Source: GN02-872 sp963518665
GTDB taxonomy: Bacteria; Patescibacteriota; Gracilibacteria; BD1-5; UBA6164
Assembly: GCA_963518665.1 (NCBI GenBank)
Contig: CAUQKR010000001.1
Location: 10,559 to 74,558 of the forward strand
DNA length: 64,000 nucleotides
Reading direction: 5' to 3'
Every line of letters begins with the position of its first letter. The first letter of the stretch is position 1. Positions 53,423 to 64,000 of the stretch are shown here, piece after piece. The notes under the pieces were generated by a model. It ran no database searches and was not told the DNA's origin. It saw nothing but the letters and a program-made list of their open reading frames with translations. The translations under genes were made by a program, and so were the position numbers.

Positions 53423-56400
53423 ATGTTTGTACATTTACATAATCATTCTCATTATTCTATTTTGGAATGATTACCAAAACCTAAAGAATACATAAAAAAA
53501 GCTCTTGATTTGTGAATGAAAGCTGTTGCTTTGACCGATACTTCAAATATTCATGGTTGTCATGAACTTTATAAAGAAGCAAAAAATGCAGGAATAAAAC
53601 CTATTTTATGAAGTGAAATTTATGTTTCATCTATTTTAGATGAAAAATTTTCTCATAAACTTGTTTTATTGGCAAAATCTCTAAAATGATACCAAAATAT
53701 AATTGCTCTTACTTCAAAAGCAAGTTTGGATAATCCAGGAACTCAATCAAAAATTTTTTTTAAGGATTTAGTAGAATTAAAAGAAAAAGTTTTAGATTTG
53801 GAGATAGTTTGTCTTTCTTGACCTATTTCTTGAGAAATTCCATTTTTTATTTTATCTGGAAAAAAAGATGAAGAGATTTTTGATAGAATAAAAGATTATC
53901 AAAATATTTTTTGAGAAGAAAATTATTTTATAGAGCTTCTCTATCATGATGATATTCCAAGACAAAATTTTGTAACTGATGAACTGATTAGGATAGCAAA
54001 AAAATTTGAAATTCAAACCGTTGCTTGTAATAATTGTTATTATATTTCAAAAGAAGATAAAACAACTCAAGATATTATTATGGCAATGGGAACTTGACAT
54101 GAGATAGAAAATCCAGACAGACCTACAATGATAAATTGAGATTATTCTTTTTTGACAGAAGAAGAAATGCAAACTTTGTTTTGATTTATACCTGAAGCAC
54201 TTGAAAACACTTCAAAAATAGCTGATATGGTAAATATCGAAATAGAAACTTGATGAATTTTGATTCCTGTTTTTGAATTACCAGAAGATCATCAAAAAAT
54301 TTATGAGGAAGCTTTGGAGTTTGAAAAAGATGATTATGAAAAAGTTTGAATAAAAAAATTAACAAGTGATGAATGGTATTTGAGATATCTTTCTTTTGCC
54401 TGATTAAATTGGAGATATGATGCTTGAATTTCAAGAGAAACTATTTTTAAATTAGTTCAAAAACTTGATAAACCAAGCCTTGATAAAAAATTGACAGATA
54501 CTTCTCCAGAAGAACTAAAATTGCTTTCTTTAACTTATTATTCAGGAGAAAAAAAGGAAATTTTAAAAACTTTTAGTCAAGATATACAAGATAAAATTGA
54601 AAGGCTTGAGTATGAACTTGTTGTAGTTCATGAAATGTGATTTGATGCATATTTTTTGATAGTTTCGGATTATATAAATTGGGCTAGAAACAACTGAGTT
54701 CCAGTTTGACCTGGAAGATGATCAGCTGCTTGAAGTTTGATGGCTTATTTGTCTTGAATAACAGATATTGATCCACTTCCATATAAATTACTTTTTGAGA
54801 GATTTTTAAACCCTGCCAGAGTTTCAATGCCAGATATAGATACAGACTTTGCAGATTCTGGAAGAGATAAAGTAGTAGAATATTGTAGAAAGAAATATTG
54901 AGCTGATCATGTAGCTCAAATATGTACTTTTGGTACTTTTGCTGCTAGAGCTGCGGTAAAAGATGTTTGAAGAGTTATGTGAATTCCATTTCAAGAAATG
55001 AATGAACTTGCAAAACTTATTCCTGAAAAACCAGGTACAAAATTGAAATGAGCTCTGGAAGATTCTGTAGAATTTAAAGAAGCTTATAATAACAATTCAA
55101 AATATAGAGAAATTATTGACAATGCATTAAAAATCGAGTGAAATGTTAGACAAATTTGAGTTCATGCTTGTGCTGTAATTATTGCACCAAAACCAATGAC
55201 AAATTTTACAGCTTTACAACATCCACCAAAAGATTCAGAATCTATAGTTACTCAATATAGTGCCTATCCTTTGGAAGATTTATGACTTCTTAAAATGGAC
55301 TTTTTGTGACTTAGAAACTTGACAATTATAAAAAGAGCTCAAAAAATTATTAAAAATAATAAATGACTTGATGTAGATATTTTGAAAATTGACTTAAATC
55401 AAAAAGAAGTTTTAGATATATTTTGTGCTTGAGATACAACTTGAGTTTTCCAGTTTGAATCTGATTGAATGAGAAAATATTTGATAGACTTAGCTCCAGA
55501 TAAATTTGAGGATCTAATTGCAATGGTTTCTCTTTATCGTCCTGGTCCGTTGGCTTATATTCCAACTTATGTTGATGTAAAACATTGAAGAAAACAAATT
55601 CAATATTTGACACCAGAACTTAGACAAAAACTTGAAGAAAAATGATATTCAAATGAGGAAATAGAAGAAGAATGAAGAAAACTTATAGAAGATCTTTGAC
55701 CGATTCTAGACATAACTTATTGAATAGCTGTCTATCAAGAGCAACTAATGTTTTTGGTACAGTATATGTCTTGATTTTCTCTTTGAGAAGCTGATTTGCT
55801 TAGAAGATGATTTTGAAAGAAAAAAATAGAAGTTATAGAAGCTCTAAAAAAAGAATTTATAGAAAAATGAGAAAAGTTTAGAAACTATAAACCAGAAACT
55901 ACGGATTATATTTATACAGAAATGATAATGCCTGCTGCAAATTATTCTTTCAATAAATCTCATGCAGCTTGTTATGCTTTTATTGCTTATCAAACAGCTT
56001 ATTTAAAAGCTTATTATAGAACAGAATTTCTGACAAGTTTGATGGTTTCAGATGAAGAAAATATGGACAGAGTTATTTTGGAAGTTGCAGAATGTGAAAG
56101 TAAGTGAATTTCAGTTTTGCCTCCAAGTGTAAATGAATCAATGAAACATTTTACTTATATTGATGACAAAAATATAAGATTTTGATTAAAGGCTTTGAAA
56201 TGAGTTTGAGATTGACCAATTGATAAAATTATAGAAGTTAGAGGAACTTTATGAAGAAATTTTGAAAATTTGGAAGAATTTATAAATCTTTGTTGAAAAG
56301 AAGTTATAAATAAAAAATCTCTTGAAGCTTTGATTTGGTCAGGAGCAATGGATACTTTGTGAGTCAGAAAACAGATGATTGACTCAATTGATGCTATGAT

Positions 56401-57412
56401 AAAATATAGTCGTAGAAATGAAAAAGAAAAAAATTCTTCTCAAATGTGACTTTTTGATTGACTTGATGATTTTGAAGATAAACTTGAACTCGTTCAAACA
56501 AAAGAGTATTCTTATGAAGAAAAACTTTTAAAAGAAAAGGAAATCTTATGAATTTTTGTTTCAGGTCATCCTTTAGATTGATTAAAAACTTATTGTACTA
56601 AAAGAAGTAGAAATACTAAAAAAATGAAAATGAGTTTTGATAAACTCGAAGAACTTGATAGAAAAGAAAATCCAGAAAAATATTTTTCAGAAGAAGAAAA
56701 ACTAAAACAAGCTGAAGAATTAGCTTCATGAGAAAAAAAAGCTCAAAAAAAAGAATATAAAGAAGAGATAGTTCAAACTGTTTGATATATAACTGATTAT
56801 AGAAAAGTTATGACAAAAACATGAAAAACTATGTGATTTTTAAAATGTGAATGATTTGATTTTGACTTTGAAGTTGTTATTTTTCCAAAAGATATAGAAA
56901 AATTTCAAGAAAAACTTGCTCCTCATCAACTTGTTATTATTACTTGAACTCTTGATATAAATCTAGAATATAAAAGAAAATCAATCAGAGCAAAAGATTT
57001 AAAAATTGCAAGTATTTCAACAGTGAGAGAACAAGCAAGAGATTTGTGAATTTTTGATGGAAGTAAAAGATTTATAAATAATTCTTTAAATGAAATAAAA
57101 GAAGAAGATTCTTCTTCTCTAGAAAAAGTAGAAAATAATGATTCTTCTTGTATTATTTTACCTGAAAATTTTGAAGAAAAACTTGATAAAAAAATTTGAG
57201 AAAATTCTTGAGTAAAAATAACAGAATTTATTTTAAAAATTCCAATAACAGCAAAAAAAGAAGATTTATTTATTTTGAAAAATTTTTTGGAACAAGAAGA
57301 AAAATGAGAAATTGAGATAATTCTTGACTTGAGATGACAAACAAAAACAACAAATATTTTTGTAAAAGATTTGTCAAATTTGAGGGCTTGGTCAGAAAAA
57401 ATTTGGAAATAA
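53423..57412 (+). CDS. dnaE: DNA polymerase III alpha subunit
   Basis: 1329-residue replicative polymerase. PHP domain at the start (FVHLHNHSHYSILEGL, VALTDTSNIHG); C-family palm with GPGRGSAAGSLMAYLSGITD and PDIDTDFADSGRD, whose Asp bind the catalytic metals; then VSLYRPGPL, SFNKSHAACYAFIAYQTA, a helix-hairpin-helix region, and an OB fold (VGYITDYRKVMTKTGKTM). It is somewhat longer than E. coli DnaE (1160). All 1329 codons are open, with many UGA-Gly. It has its own transcript, ended by a hairpin. Confidence 0.97.
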
Positions 57413-57442
57413 AAAAGAACTAAAAATTTTTAGTTCTTTTTT
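57411..57442. terminator. Bidirectional terminator after dnaE
   Basis: AAAAAAGAACTAAAAA and TTTTTAGTTCTTTTTT. The stop of the broken VanZ-like gene (57430-57432) is inside it. Confidence 0.85.
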
Positions 57443-57950
57443 ATCTTTATAGATATTTTATATTTTCTAAAAAATTTAAATAAAAATAATCAAATAATTA
57501 TTCAAATGAAAAAACCAGAAAAATTTACTAAAATATCTAAAATTTTAAAATCCTTTCTGATTCAATAAGAATAATAAAAAGATATTTTTGTAAAAATAAA
57601 TTGAAAAATTTCTATTAAAATTATAAATGAAAGCCCAATAATTAAGTTTTTTCCAATATTTTTATTAAAATAAGAAAATAAAAATCCTAAAGGAATAAAA
57701 ACTAAAATATGTAATAAGGGTACATAAAAGCTTGAATATATTTTATATTCAATGATTTTTTCTGTTATATTAAAATCTGAAAATTTTTCTGGAATTATTT
57801 AGAAAGGTAAAAAAGATATATTTAACAAAAATGAAATGTAAAGTCAAGTTATAAAAATATAAAAAAGAATATATATTATTATAATAAAGCCTAAAAATAA
57901 AAAAAAGAATTTTCAGGTAAAATTTCTACAGATATTTCTCAAACTCTCAT
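57430..57950 (-). pseudogene. VanZ-like membrane protein, broken by a frameshift and a nonsense codon
   Basis: From ATG 57950 the frame reads MRVGEISVEILPENSFF and stops after an 8-T run. One base shift opens LFLGFIIIIYILFYIF, which is then cut by TAA at 57799-57801. The same frame goes on to TAA 57430 with VanZ features: PLLHILVFIPLGFLFSYF, ILIEIFQFIF and DILVNFSGFFIGIIIGLF. VanZ-family proteins are small multi-pass membrane proteins of uncertain role (one raises teicoplanin resistance). Two independent lesions make a functional product unlikely. Confidence 0.65.
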
Positions 57951-58070
57951 AAAAAAATAAATTAAATATAAATTAACTAAAAATTATATTTATAATAATA
58001 AAAAGTCAAGCATTTATAGATTTTAAAAAATAAAAACAATAAAAAATTATTGAAAAACAATAAAAAATAT

Positions 58071-58098
58071 TTGACAAAAAATAATTATTTGATATAAT
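58071..58098 (+). promoter_or_regulatory. Candidate promoter for DUF2975/HTH pair
   Basis: TTGACA (58071-58076), 16 bp, TATAAT (58093-58098), about 70 bp before the ATG at 58170. The remaining part of 57951-58169 is A/T-rich without a gene. Confidence 0.65.
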
Positions 58099-58169
58099 AT
58101 TTACATATTCAGAAATAACTCGAGTTTTTTGAAAAAATTTATTTTATTATTTTTTAAAAATTTTATTTT

Positions 58170-58667
58170 ATGGAAACAAAAATAACAAAAAAATTTTCTA
58201 CTATTTATACAGTTGTAAATGTTCTTTTTTGGGCTTACATAGTTTTATCAATTTTGGTAGTTTCTACTTTAGCTTTTGTTTTTTTTGCAGGCTGACTTTG
58301 GCAAACTTTTATGGATGAAATTTGAATTATTCTTAAAACTCCACAACTTTTTTTATTTGCTATTTCTATAATGTTTGTTTGATTTATAGGATTTTTTATA
58401 AATTTTTATTTACTTTATTTAGCAAGAAAAATTTCTTTTAATTTAAAAAATGGAAAAATTTTTACTGAAGAAAATGCAAAAATTATCAGAATATTATTTA
58501 TAATTTTTGCTATATTTTTCATTATTGCTGGAATAATTTTTAGTTGAGGATTTATTTCTGTTTTAGCTTGTATTTTTTGTTGGATTTTGTATGAAATATT
58601 TTTTATTTGATTTGATTATAAAAAGGAAAATGAAAAACTAGAAGAAGAAAATAATTATGTAATTTAA
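58170..58667 (+). CDS. DUF2975-type four-helix membrane protein (165 aa)
   Basis: Four membrane segments (about 16-42, 55-80, 102-122, 125-145) with the conserved-looking middle ARKISFNLKNGKIFTEENAK between the second and third. The size, topology and a directly following YozG-like HTH gene fit the DUF2975/HTH pairs (YoaS-YozG type). Their function is unknown; the pair is thought to be a membrane sensor with its repressor. The HTH ATG is 5 nt after this stop. Confidence 0.75.
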
Positions 58668-58672
58668 AAAAT

Positions 58673-58891
58673 ATGGAATCAAAAGAATGAAAAAAAATTG
58701 TAGTAAATCTAGATGTTATACTTGCAAAAAGAAAAATGAAACTTATGGAACTTTCTGAAATTATTTGAATAACACAAGCGAATTTGTCTATTTTAAAGCA
58801 ATGAAAAGCAAAAGCTATCAGGTTTAGTACTTTAGAGGCTATTTGTGAAGCTCTTGATTGCACTCCTGGAGATATTTTGACTTTTGAATAA
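58673..58891 (+). CDS. Small Cro/C1-type HTH regulator (72 aa)
   Basis: 72 residues that are all helix-turn-helix: VVNLDVILAKRKMKLMELSE, then GITQANLSILKQGKAKAIRF and LEAICEALDCTPGDILTFE. This is the YozG-like HTH_26 form, always found beside DUF2975 membrane proteins. It probably represses its own operon; no clear operator is seen. A hairpin terminator follows. Confidence 0.9.
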
Positions 58892-58893
58892 TA

Positions 58894-58930
58894 TAAAAAA
58901 ATCAATAATTTTTTATTGATTTTTTTTGTT
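58894..58930 (+). terminator. Intrinsic terminator
   Basis: AAAAAATCAATAA and TTATTGATTTTTTTT. Confidence 0.8.
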
Positions 58931-58975
58931 TTTTGGTTATTATAAAGCTAAAAATTTAATATTAATTTTACAAAA

Positions 58976-61831
58976 ATGTATAATCCAAAAGAGATAGAAA
59001 AAAAATGGCAAGATTTTTGGGAAAAAAATAAAACTTTTAAAACTTACAATCCTTGAGAAGATGGATTTGAAGATAAAGAAAAATTTTATGTTTTGGATAT
59101 GTTTCCGTATCCAAGCTGAGCTGGACTTCATGTAGGACATCCTGAGTGATACACTGCAAATGATATTTTAGCAAGATACAAAAAAACAAAAGGTTTCAAT
59201 GTTCTTCATCCAATGTGATGGGATGCTTTTGGTTTGCCTGCTGAAAATTATGCTATAAAAACTGGAACTCATCCAAAAATCACAACTGCAAAAAATATTG
59301 AGACTTTTAAAAATCAAATAAAAAGTTTAGGATTTTCTTATGATTGGGAAAGAGAAATTGACACAACTTCTCCTGATTATTATAAATGGACTCAATGGAT
59401 TTTTTTGAAATTATTTGAAGCAGGACTTGCTTATGAACAAGATTTACCAATAAATTATTGTCCAAGCTGTAAAACAGGGCTTGCAAATGAGGAAGTTTTG
59501 AATGATTTCACTTGTGAAAGATGTTGAACAAAAGTAGAAAAAAGAAAACTTAGACAATGGGTTTTGAAAATCACTGATTATGCTGAAAGACTTTTATCTG
59601 ATGTAGATAAACTTGACTGGCCTGAATCTATAAAAGAAATGCAAAGAAACTGGATTTGAAAAAGTGTTTGAGCTGAGTTTAAATTGGAAAAACAATGAGA
59701 TAAAGAAAAATTTATAGAAGTTTATACAACTAGAATAGATACAGTTTTTTGAATGAGTTATGTTGTTATAGCTCCAGATCATCCAAAAGTTTCAGATTTT
59801 ATCACAGAAGAACAAAAAAATATTTGTTTAGAATATATAGAAAATTCTGCAAAAAAATCTGATCAAGATAGAACTGCTGACAACAAAGAAAAAACTTGAG
59901 TTTTTTCAGGTTCTTATGTAATAAATCCATTTAATAATGCTATTGTTCCAGTTTGGATTTGAGATTATGTTTTAGGAAATTATGGAACTTGAGCAGTTAT
60001 GGCTGTTCCAGCTCATGATGCTAGAGATTTTGAATTTGCAAAAAAATATGATTTAGAAATAATTCCAACAATTTATCCAAAAGAAATTATTGAAAAATAT
60101 AAAGAACAATCAGATGAAGAATTTTTCTCTGCTTTAACACAAGAACAAGCTGATCAACATATTTTAGAAACACAAAAACTAGAAGACAAGTTTTTTGATA
60201 ATTTACCATTTTTAAGTGATTGATTTGTTTGAAATATAAATTATTCTGTGGAAAAAGAAGAAGATTTTGATAAAGCTCAAACTCTTTGGCAAGAATATTT
60301 TACAATTTCATCAAGTGAAGCTAGAGAAAAATTTACAAAATATGCCACAAGAAACTGATTTTGAACTAAAAAAATAAATTATAAACTTAGAGATTGGTTA
60401 TTTTCTAGACAAAGATATTGGTGAGAACCAATTCCTCTTATTCATTTAAATCACGATGATTTGAGAAAATTACCTCATATTTATGATTTATCTGAAGCTG
60501 TGAGTCCAAAATTAGCTTATATTTATAAAAGAGATCCTGAAGTAGGAGAAAATACAAAATGATGTACTTGTTGAAGCTGAAAAGTTAGAAATTTAGTTAT
60601 TTGAGGAAAAATATTTTCAAAAATTTATGATTGAATAAATGGAAAAATAGTTTGTGATTATAGACTTCCTTTAGAATTACCAGAAATTGATTCTTATGAA
60701 CCAGCTTGAGATGGAAATTCTCCACTTGCTAGAGTTCCAGATTTTGTAGAAGTAAAACTTGCTGAGAATCTTACTTGAAAAAGAGAAACAAATACAATGC
60801 CTCAATGGTGAGGAAGTTGTTGGTATTATTTGAGATATATGGATAGTAAAAATCCTGAAGATTTGGTAAATAAAGAAGTTGAAAATTATTGGGATTGAGT
60901 TGATTCTTATGTAGGTTGAGCTGAACATGCAGTTTTACACTTACTTTATGCTAGATTTTGGCACAAATTTTTATTTGATATTTGAGTTGTAAAAACTGAT
61001 GAACCATTCCATAAATTGAGAAATCAATGACTTATTTTAAGTTATGCTTTTGAGAGAAAAAATTGATGACTTGTTGCAGTTGATTTAGTTGAAGAAAAAG
61101 ATTGAAAATTTTTTGAAATCTCAACTTGAGAAGAAGTAAATAGAATTATTTCAAAAATGTCAAAATCTTTGAAAAATGTTGTAAATCCAGATGATATTGT
61201 AAATGAGTATTGAGCTGATAGCTTGAGACTTTATGAAATGTATATGGCTGATTTTAAAGATTCTGCTCCTTGGGATACAAAATGAATTGTTTGAGTAAGA
61301 AGATTTTTGGAAAAATCTGAAAGACTTTTTACAGCAGAAGAAAAAATTTCTACAGAATCAGATGATTTTACAATGAAACTTTTGCATAAAACTATAAAAA
61401 AAGTTGAAGAAGATATTGAAAATTATAAATTTAACACTGCAATTGCATCTTTGATGATTTTAGTAAATAATTGACTTCCCAAAGATGAAGTTAAAAAAAC
61501 TGAATGGAAAAATATTTTTGTAAGAATTTTACATCCATTTGCTCCACATTTAGCTGAAGAACTTTGGGAAAGAATCTGAGAAAAAAAATCTGTATTTTTC
61601 TCAACTTGGCCAAAATATGATGAAAAAATAGTTGTTGACAATGAAGTAACTATTTGAGTTCAAGTTCTTTGAAAAGTTAGATGACAAATAGTTATTTGAC
61701 TTGATGAAGATAAAGACTCAGTTTTGGCAAAAGCAAAAGCAAATTCAGATATTGCAAAATGGCTAGAATGAAAAGAAATAGTGAAAGAAATTTATGTTCC
61801 AGGAAAAATTTTAAATATTGTTATAAAATAA
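58976..61831 (+). CDS. leuS: Leucyl-tRNA synthetase
   Basis: 951-residue class I synthetase. [20 protein letters not shown] carries the HIGH-type signature (about residue 48). A zinc-type module follows (YCPSC, CERCG). The editing domain shows TRIDTVFGMSYVV and GTGAVMAVPAHD, and the signature KMSKS is at 727-731. The C-terminal anticodon and tail domains are complete. A second Cys module (KGCTCGSGK) sits in an insertion near residue 530, which is not in every LeuRS. It is the longest gene after dnaE, S-layer and mfd and has no lesion. Confidence 0.97.
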
Positions 61832-61868
61832 TATAAAAGAATATTTTTTAAAGAACTAATTTAATAAA

Positions 61869-62345
61869 ATGAAAGAAAAAGTAAAAAGAAAATTAGATAA
61901 TTTTTTTGAAAAAATAGTTGAATTGTATATTTATTGAGCTATAATTTGACTTATTTCATATATGGTATCAACTTTGTTTATAAAATTTTATAATTTTATA
62001 GAGAGAACCTTTATAGCTTCAGAACTTTCCGAAACAACAAAACAAGTTTTATCAGTTGAGACTTTACAACACCAACTTTTGCATAATATAGCTTTTACTA
62101 TAGTTTTAGTAAAGGCTTATAAAATCTTGATGGAATATGCTGAGAAAAAACATATAAATATAAAATATACTCTAGAAATAGCTATAATTGCACCAGTTGT
62201 GGAGGTTATTTTTAACTATAGCTCTTATGAATTTCAAATGTTAATATTTTATTGAGTTCTTGCAGTTATTATGTCTATAATCTATTTAGCTTTTTATTGA
62301 AATTTAAGAAAAGTGGAAGAAGATTATGAAAATGAACATAAATAA
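61869..62345 (+). CDS. PsiE-like membrane protein (158 aa)
   Basis: Four membrane segments in PsiE order (about 17-38, 68-92, 100-120, 123-142), with the family-like HQLLHNIAFTIVLVKAYKIL and KYTLEIAIIAPVVEVIF. PsiE-type proteins respond to phosphate starvation in E. coli, but their biochemical role is unknown. It lies 37 nt after leuS and ends at a hairpin shared with the convergent gene. Confidence 0.65.
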
Positions 62346-62378
62346 AAAATAGTAGAAAAATTTTTCTACTATTTTTTT
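62345..62378. terminator. Bidirectional terminator
   Basis: AAAAAATAGTAGAAAAA and its complement with T run between convergent genes. The minus-strand stop is at its edge. Confidence 0.85.
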
Positions 62379-63462
62379 ATAATTCATTTAATATTTTTTG
62401 ATTTAAATCTAAAACTTCTTTTATTCTTTTTTCTATTTCAGTATGACTTAATCAATAATTAAAGTCATTTTCAATAAAATATCTTCCCAAAATATTCCTT
62501 TTAAAAATATTTTTACTTTTTTCTATTTCTAGATAATTTTTAGTTTCTAGAGTTCCTTTAAAAATTTTTTTCAAATAATTTTTAGAGTCTTCATAAACAA
62601 GGTTTTTAGAATAATCTCATTTCTCTTTTCTTTTATCTTGTTCTATAAAAAAACTATTTACTTGTAAAAGATAATTAAAATTTTTAGCATATTTTGCTAT
62701 TTCATCTGCAGAAAAATTATTTTTTTCTAGAGATTGTTTTAGTTTATTTTTATTTTCATCTGATAAATTAAAATTTTTTAAAATATATTCTGTATATTCT
62801 AAAGTATTTTTTAATCAAAGAGTTTCAATCATTAATAAAATTTCACTTATTTCTCAGTTTATAATTTTTTGAATAATTTTAAAATTTTTTGTTAAAATAT
62901 CTATTGCTTTATCTTCTTCTCAATTGCAAAGTAAATAAAAAATTTTATATTTTAAGTTTTCTTTGTAAAATATTTGAAGATTAGAATAATTGTTAAGATC
63001 TCCTTTTCTTTCTTTGAAAAATCATTCTTTTTCTGAAAGTTTTAAATATTCATTTATTATTTTATTATCATTTATATTATAAAAATATTTTTCAAAATTT
63101 CTTTTTAATAGAGCTTTTGTATTTAATTTTTCAATAATACTCATTGTTTCTTTTGAGCTTTTTAAGTTTGAGTGTAAAAATGTTGGAGCTTTTCATTCAG
63201 GATTTTCTAAATAATTTATAATATCAATGTAGTATTGTCTATCTCAAACACATTTATTTCAGAATAAACAATAAAAAATATTTTGATAAAAATTAGAATA
63301 ATTTATTCTATTTATTAATAATTTATTAAAATCATAAAAATCTATATAAATATTTTCTTTTGAAAAAGTATCTTTATCTGTTAGTTTTGTCGCAAATGTT
63401 TCATCTGGAATTTCTTCAAATTTTTCAGGAATATTATAATACCCAAAATAAAAAATTATCAA
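62377..63462 (-). CDS. Unknown protein, possibly the C-terminal part of a frameshifted gene
   Basis: 361 codons from a TTG at 63462. The frame is open further up to 63525 and there encodes a hydrophobic stretch (FCISFALISLFLIIFYF) but no ATG or GTG. The rest is a charged helical domain of tetratricopeptide-like texture (EYTEYILKNFNLSDENK, LLKRNFEKYFYNINDNK). No family recognised. It overlaps the upstream gene by 29 nt or more. If the 8-A run at 63496-63503 were one base shorter, both would join into one 520-residue membrane protein. Confidence 0.5.
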
Positions 63463-63916
63463 AAATAGAGAAATTAAAGCAAAAGAAATACAAAATTTTT
63501 TTTCTTGATTTTTTGTATTTAAATTCTATATCTTTTTTTCTTAATTTTAAATAAGTTAAAATTAAAAATATTTCATAAATAATTGTAATTAAAGCTAAAA
63601 TTAAATAAAATATTTTTTCAAAATCTTCAAAATATTTTATATCAAAAATTTGAAAAACAGTAGATAAATATTCTTTAAAATTTTCAAAAATTTCTAAAAA
63701 TCAAAAAGTTATGGCTACAAAAGGTAAAAACATAGCAGAAATAATAGCAAATTTTTTATTTTTGAATAAGAAAAATTGAATTAAAAAAGCTATTAAAATA
63801 GGAATAAAAGCCAAAATTGATAAAAAATTTTGGAAAACTATAAAGTTTAAGATTAAAATAAAATTTAAAAAGAAAAATATTATTTTTAAAACAAAAGGAA
63901 TTTTTATTTGATTCAT
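63434..63916 (-). CDS. Unknown membrane protein, possibly N-terminal part of a frameshifted gene
   Basis: 160 codons from ATG 63916 with four membrane segments (about 10-28, 32-50, 57-75, 103-122), ending in a basic tail (LKLRKKDIEFKYKKSRKK) and then a hydrophobic out-of-character end (LYFFCFNFSIFDNF) after the 8-A run. The change of texture exactly at the homopolymer suggests that the natural frame continues into the next gene. No known family. Confidence 0.5.
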
Positions 63917-63932
63917 AATTAAATAATAAAAA

Positions 63933-63966
63933 ATAATGTTATAAAGAAATTATAACATTATTTTTC
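63933..63966 (-). terminator. Hairpin at right end
   Basis: AATAATGTTATAA and TTATAACATTATT around a short loop, with T run on the plus strand. It probably ends a plus-strand transcript or insulates the minus-strand start. TTGACA at 63988 may be the -35 box of a gene beyond the window. Confidence 0.5.
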
Positions 63967-64000
63967 TTGTTTTTAAAATAAATTATCTTGACAATTAAAT

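Noticed and set aside
1..64000. Selenocysteine, pyrrolysine or read-through as explanation for the in-frame UGA codons
   Set aside because: UGA occurs at hundreds of sites and always at conserved Gly positions (Walker A, DxxG, KH loop), so a general reassignment to Gly explains them.
1..64000. CRISPR array, prophage, insertion sequence or replication origin
   Set aside because: I saw no regularly spaced repeats, transposase, integrase, capsid or dnaA/DnaA-box cluster.
1..64000. tRNA-Gly with anticodon UCA
   Set aside because: Expected in this genome, but none of the seven tRNAs in the window has this anticodon.

Overview
The window reads coherently only if UGA is translated as glycine. In that reading (NCBI code 25; stops TAA and TAG) about 55 long genes open up. 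Under the standard code almost every one breaks into short pieces. UGA = Gly, very AT-rich sequence, AGA as the main Arg codon, streamlined spacing and membrane-rich unknown genes point to the CPR/Patescibacteria lineages Absconditabacteria (SR1) or Gracilibacteria (BD1-5). The sequence alone does not decide between them. Start codons are preceded by A/T-rich leaders and I see no convincing Shine-Dalgarno boxes.

Layout. 1-3160 (minus): a five-gene operon of unknown small and membrane proteins running into a partial M17 leucyl aminopeptidase. 3537-8626 (plus): CtpA-type protease, glyA, a membrane-anchored MerR-like regulator, tRNA-Arg, murB, and an RsuA-family pseudouridine synthase. 8637-11980: a secreted helical protein, and an exonuclease-helicase of DinG type. 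12070-16680: a compact type IV pilus assembly cluster (two membrane proteins, PilB, PilC). 17026-21416: a GT4 glycosyltransferase and a 1085-residue SLH-domain surface protein. 21524-28906: a thiol-disulfide protein, era / bPH protein / tsaB on the minus strand, mfd, and a lipoprotein joining a cyclophilin to an FKBP. 28916-32346: queA, a large unknown, ftsX. 32504-35853: the translation block (tRNA-Asp, tRNA-Ala, two tiny basic proteins, tuf, rpsJ, rpmB, tRNA-Leu, rpsP, khpA). 35867-45674: a VirB2-like protein, a FecR-domain protein next to a CHASE2 adenylate cyclase, tRNA-Glu and initiator tRNA-Met, then a minus-strand set with a TraG/VirD4-like ATPase and three VirB2-like membrane proteins. 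Two of these carry the pilin-like unit three times. 45843-53294: accessory genes with several disrupted frames, plus lysS and a pilin-like Lcl-domain protein. 53423-64000: dnaE, a broken VanZ-like gene, a DUF2975/HTH pair, leuS, a PsiE-like protein, and a membrane gene pair that may be one frameshifted gene.

How it fits together. The core genes cover translation, replication and repair, tRNA modification and cell-wall synthesis. The accessory genes are aimed at the surface: type IV pilus, S-layer, secreted protease and foldase, cysteine peptidase, and a reduced type IV secretion/conjugation-like machine. This suits a cell that lives on other cells. The most unusual points are the triplicated VirB2-like proteins beside the TraG-like ATPase, the near absence of UGA-Gly from the most highly expressed genes (1 UGA against about 60 GGN in the S-layer gene), and lesions that fall only in accessory genes.
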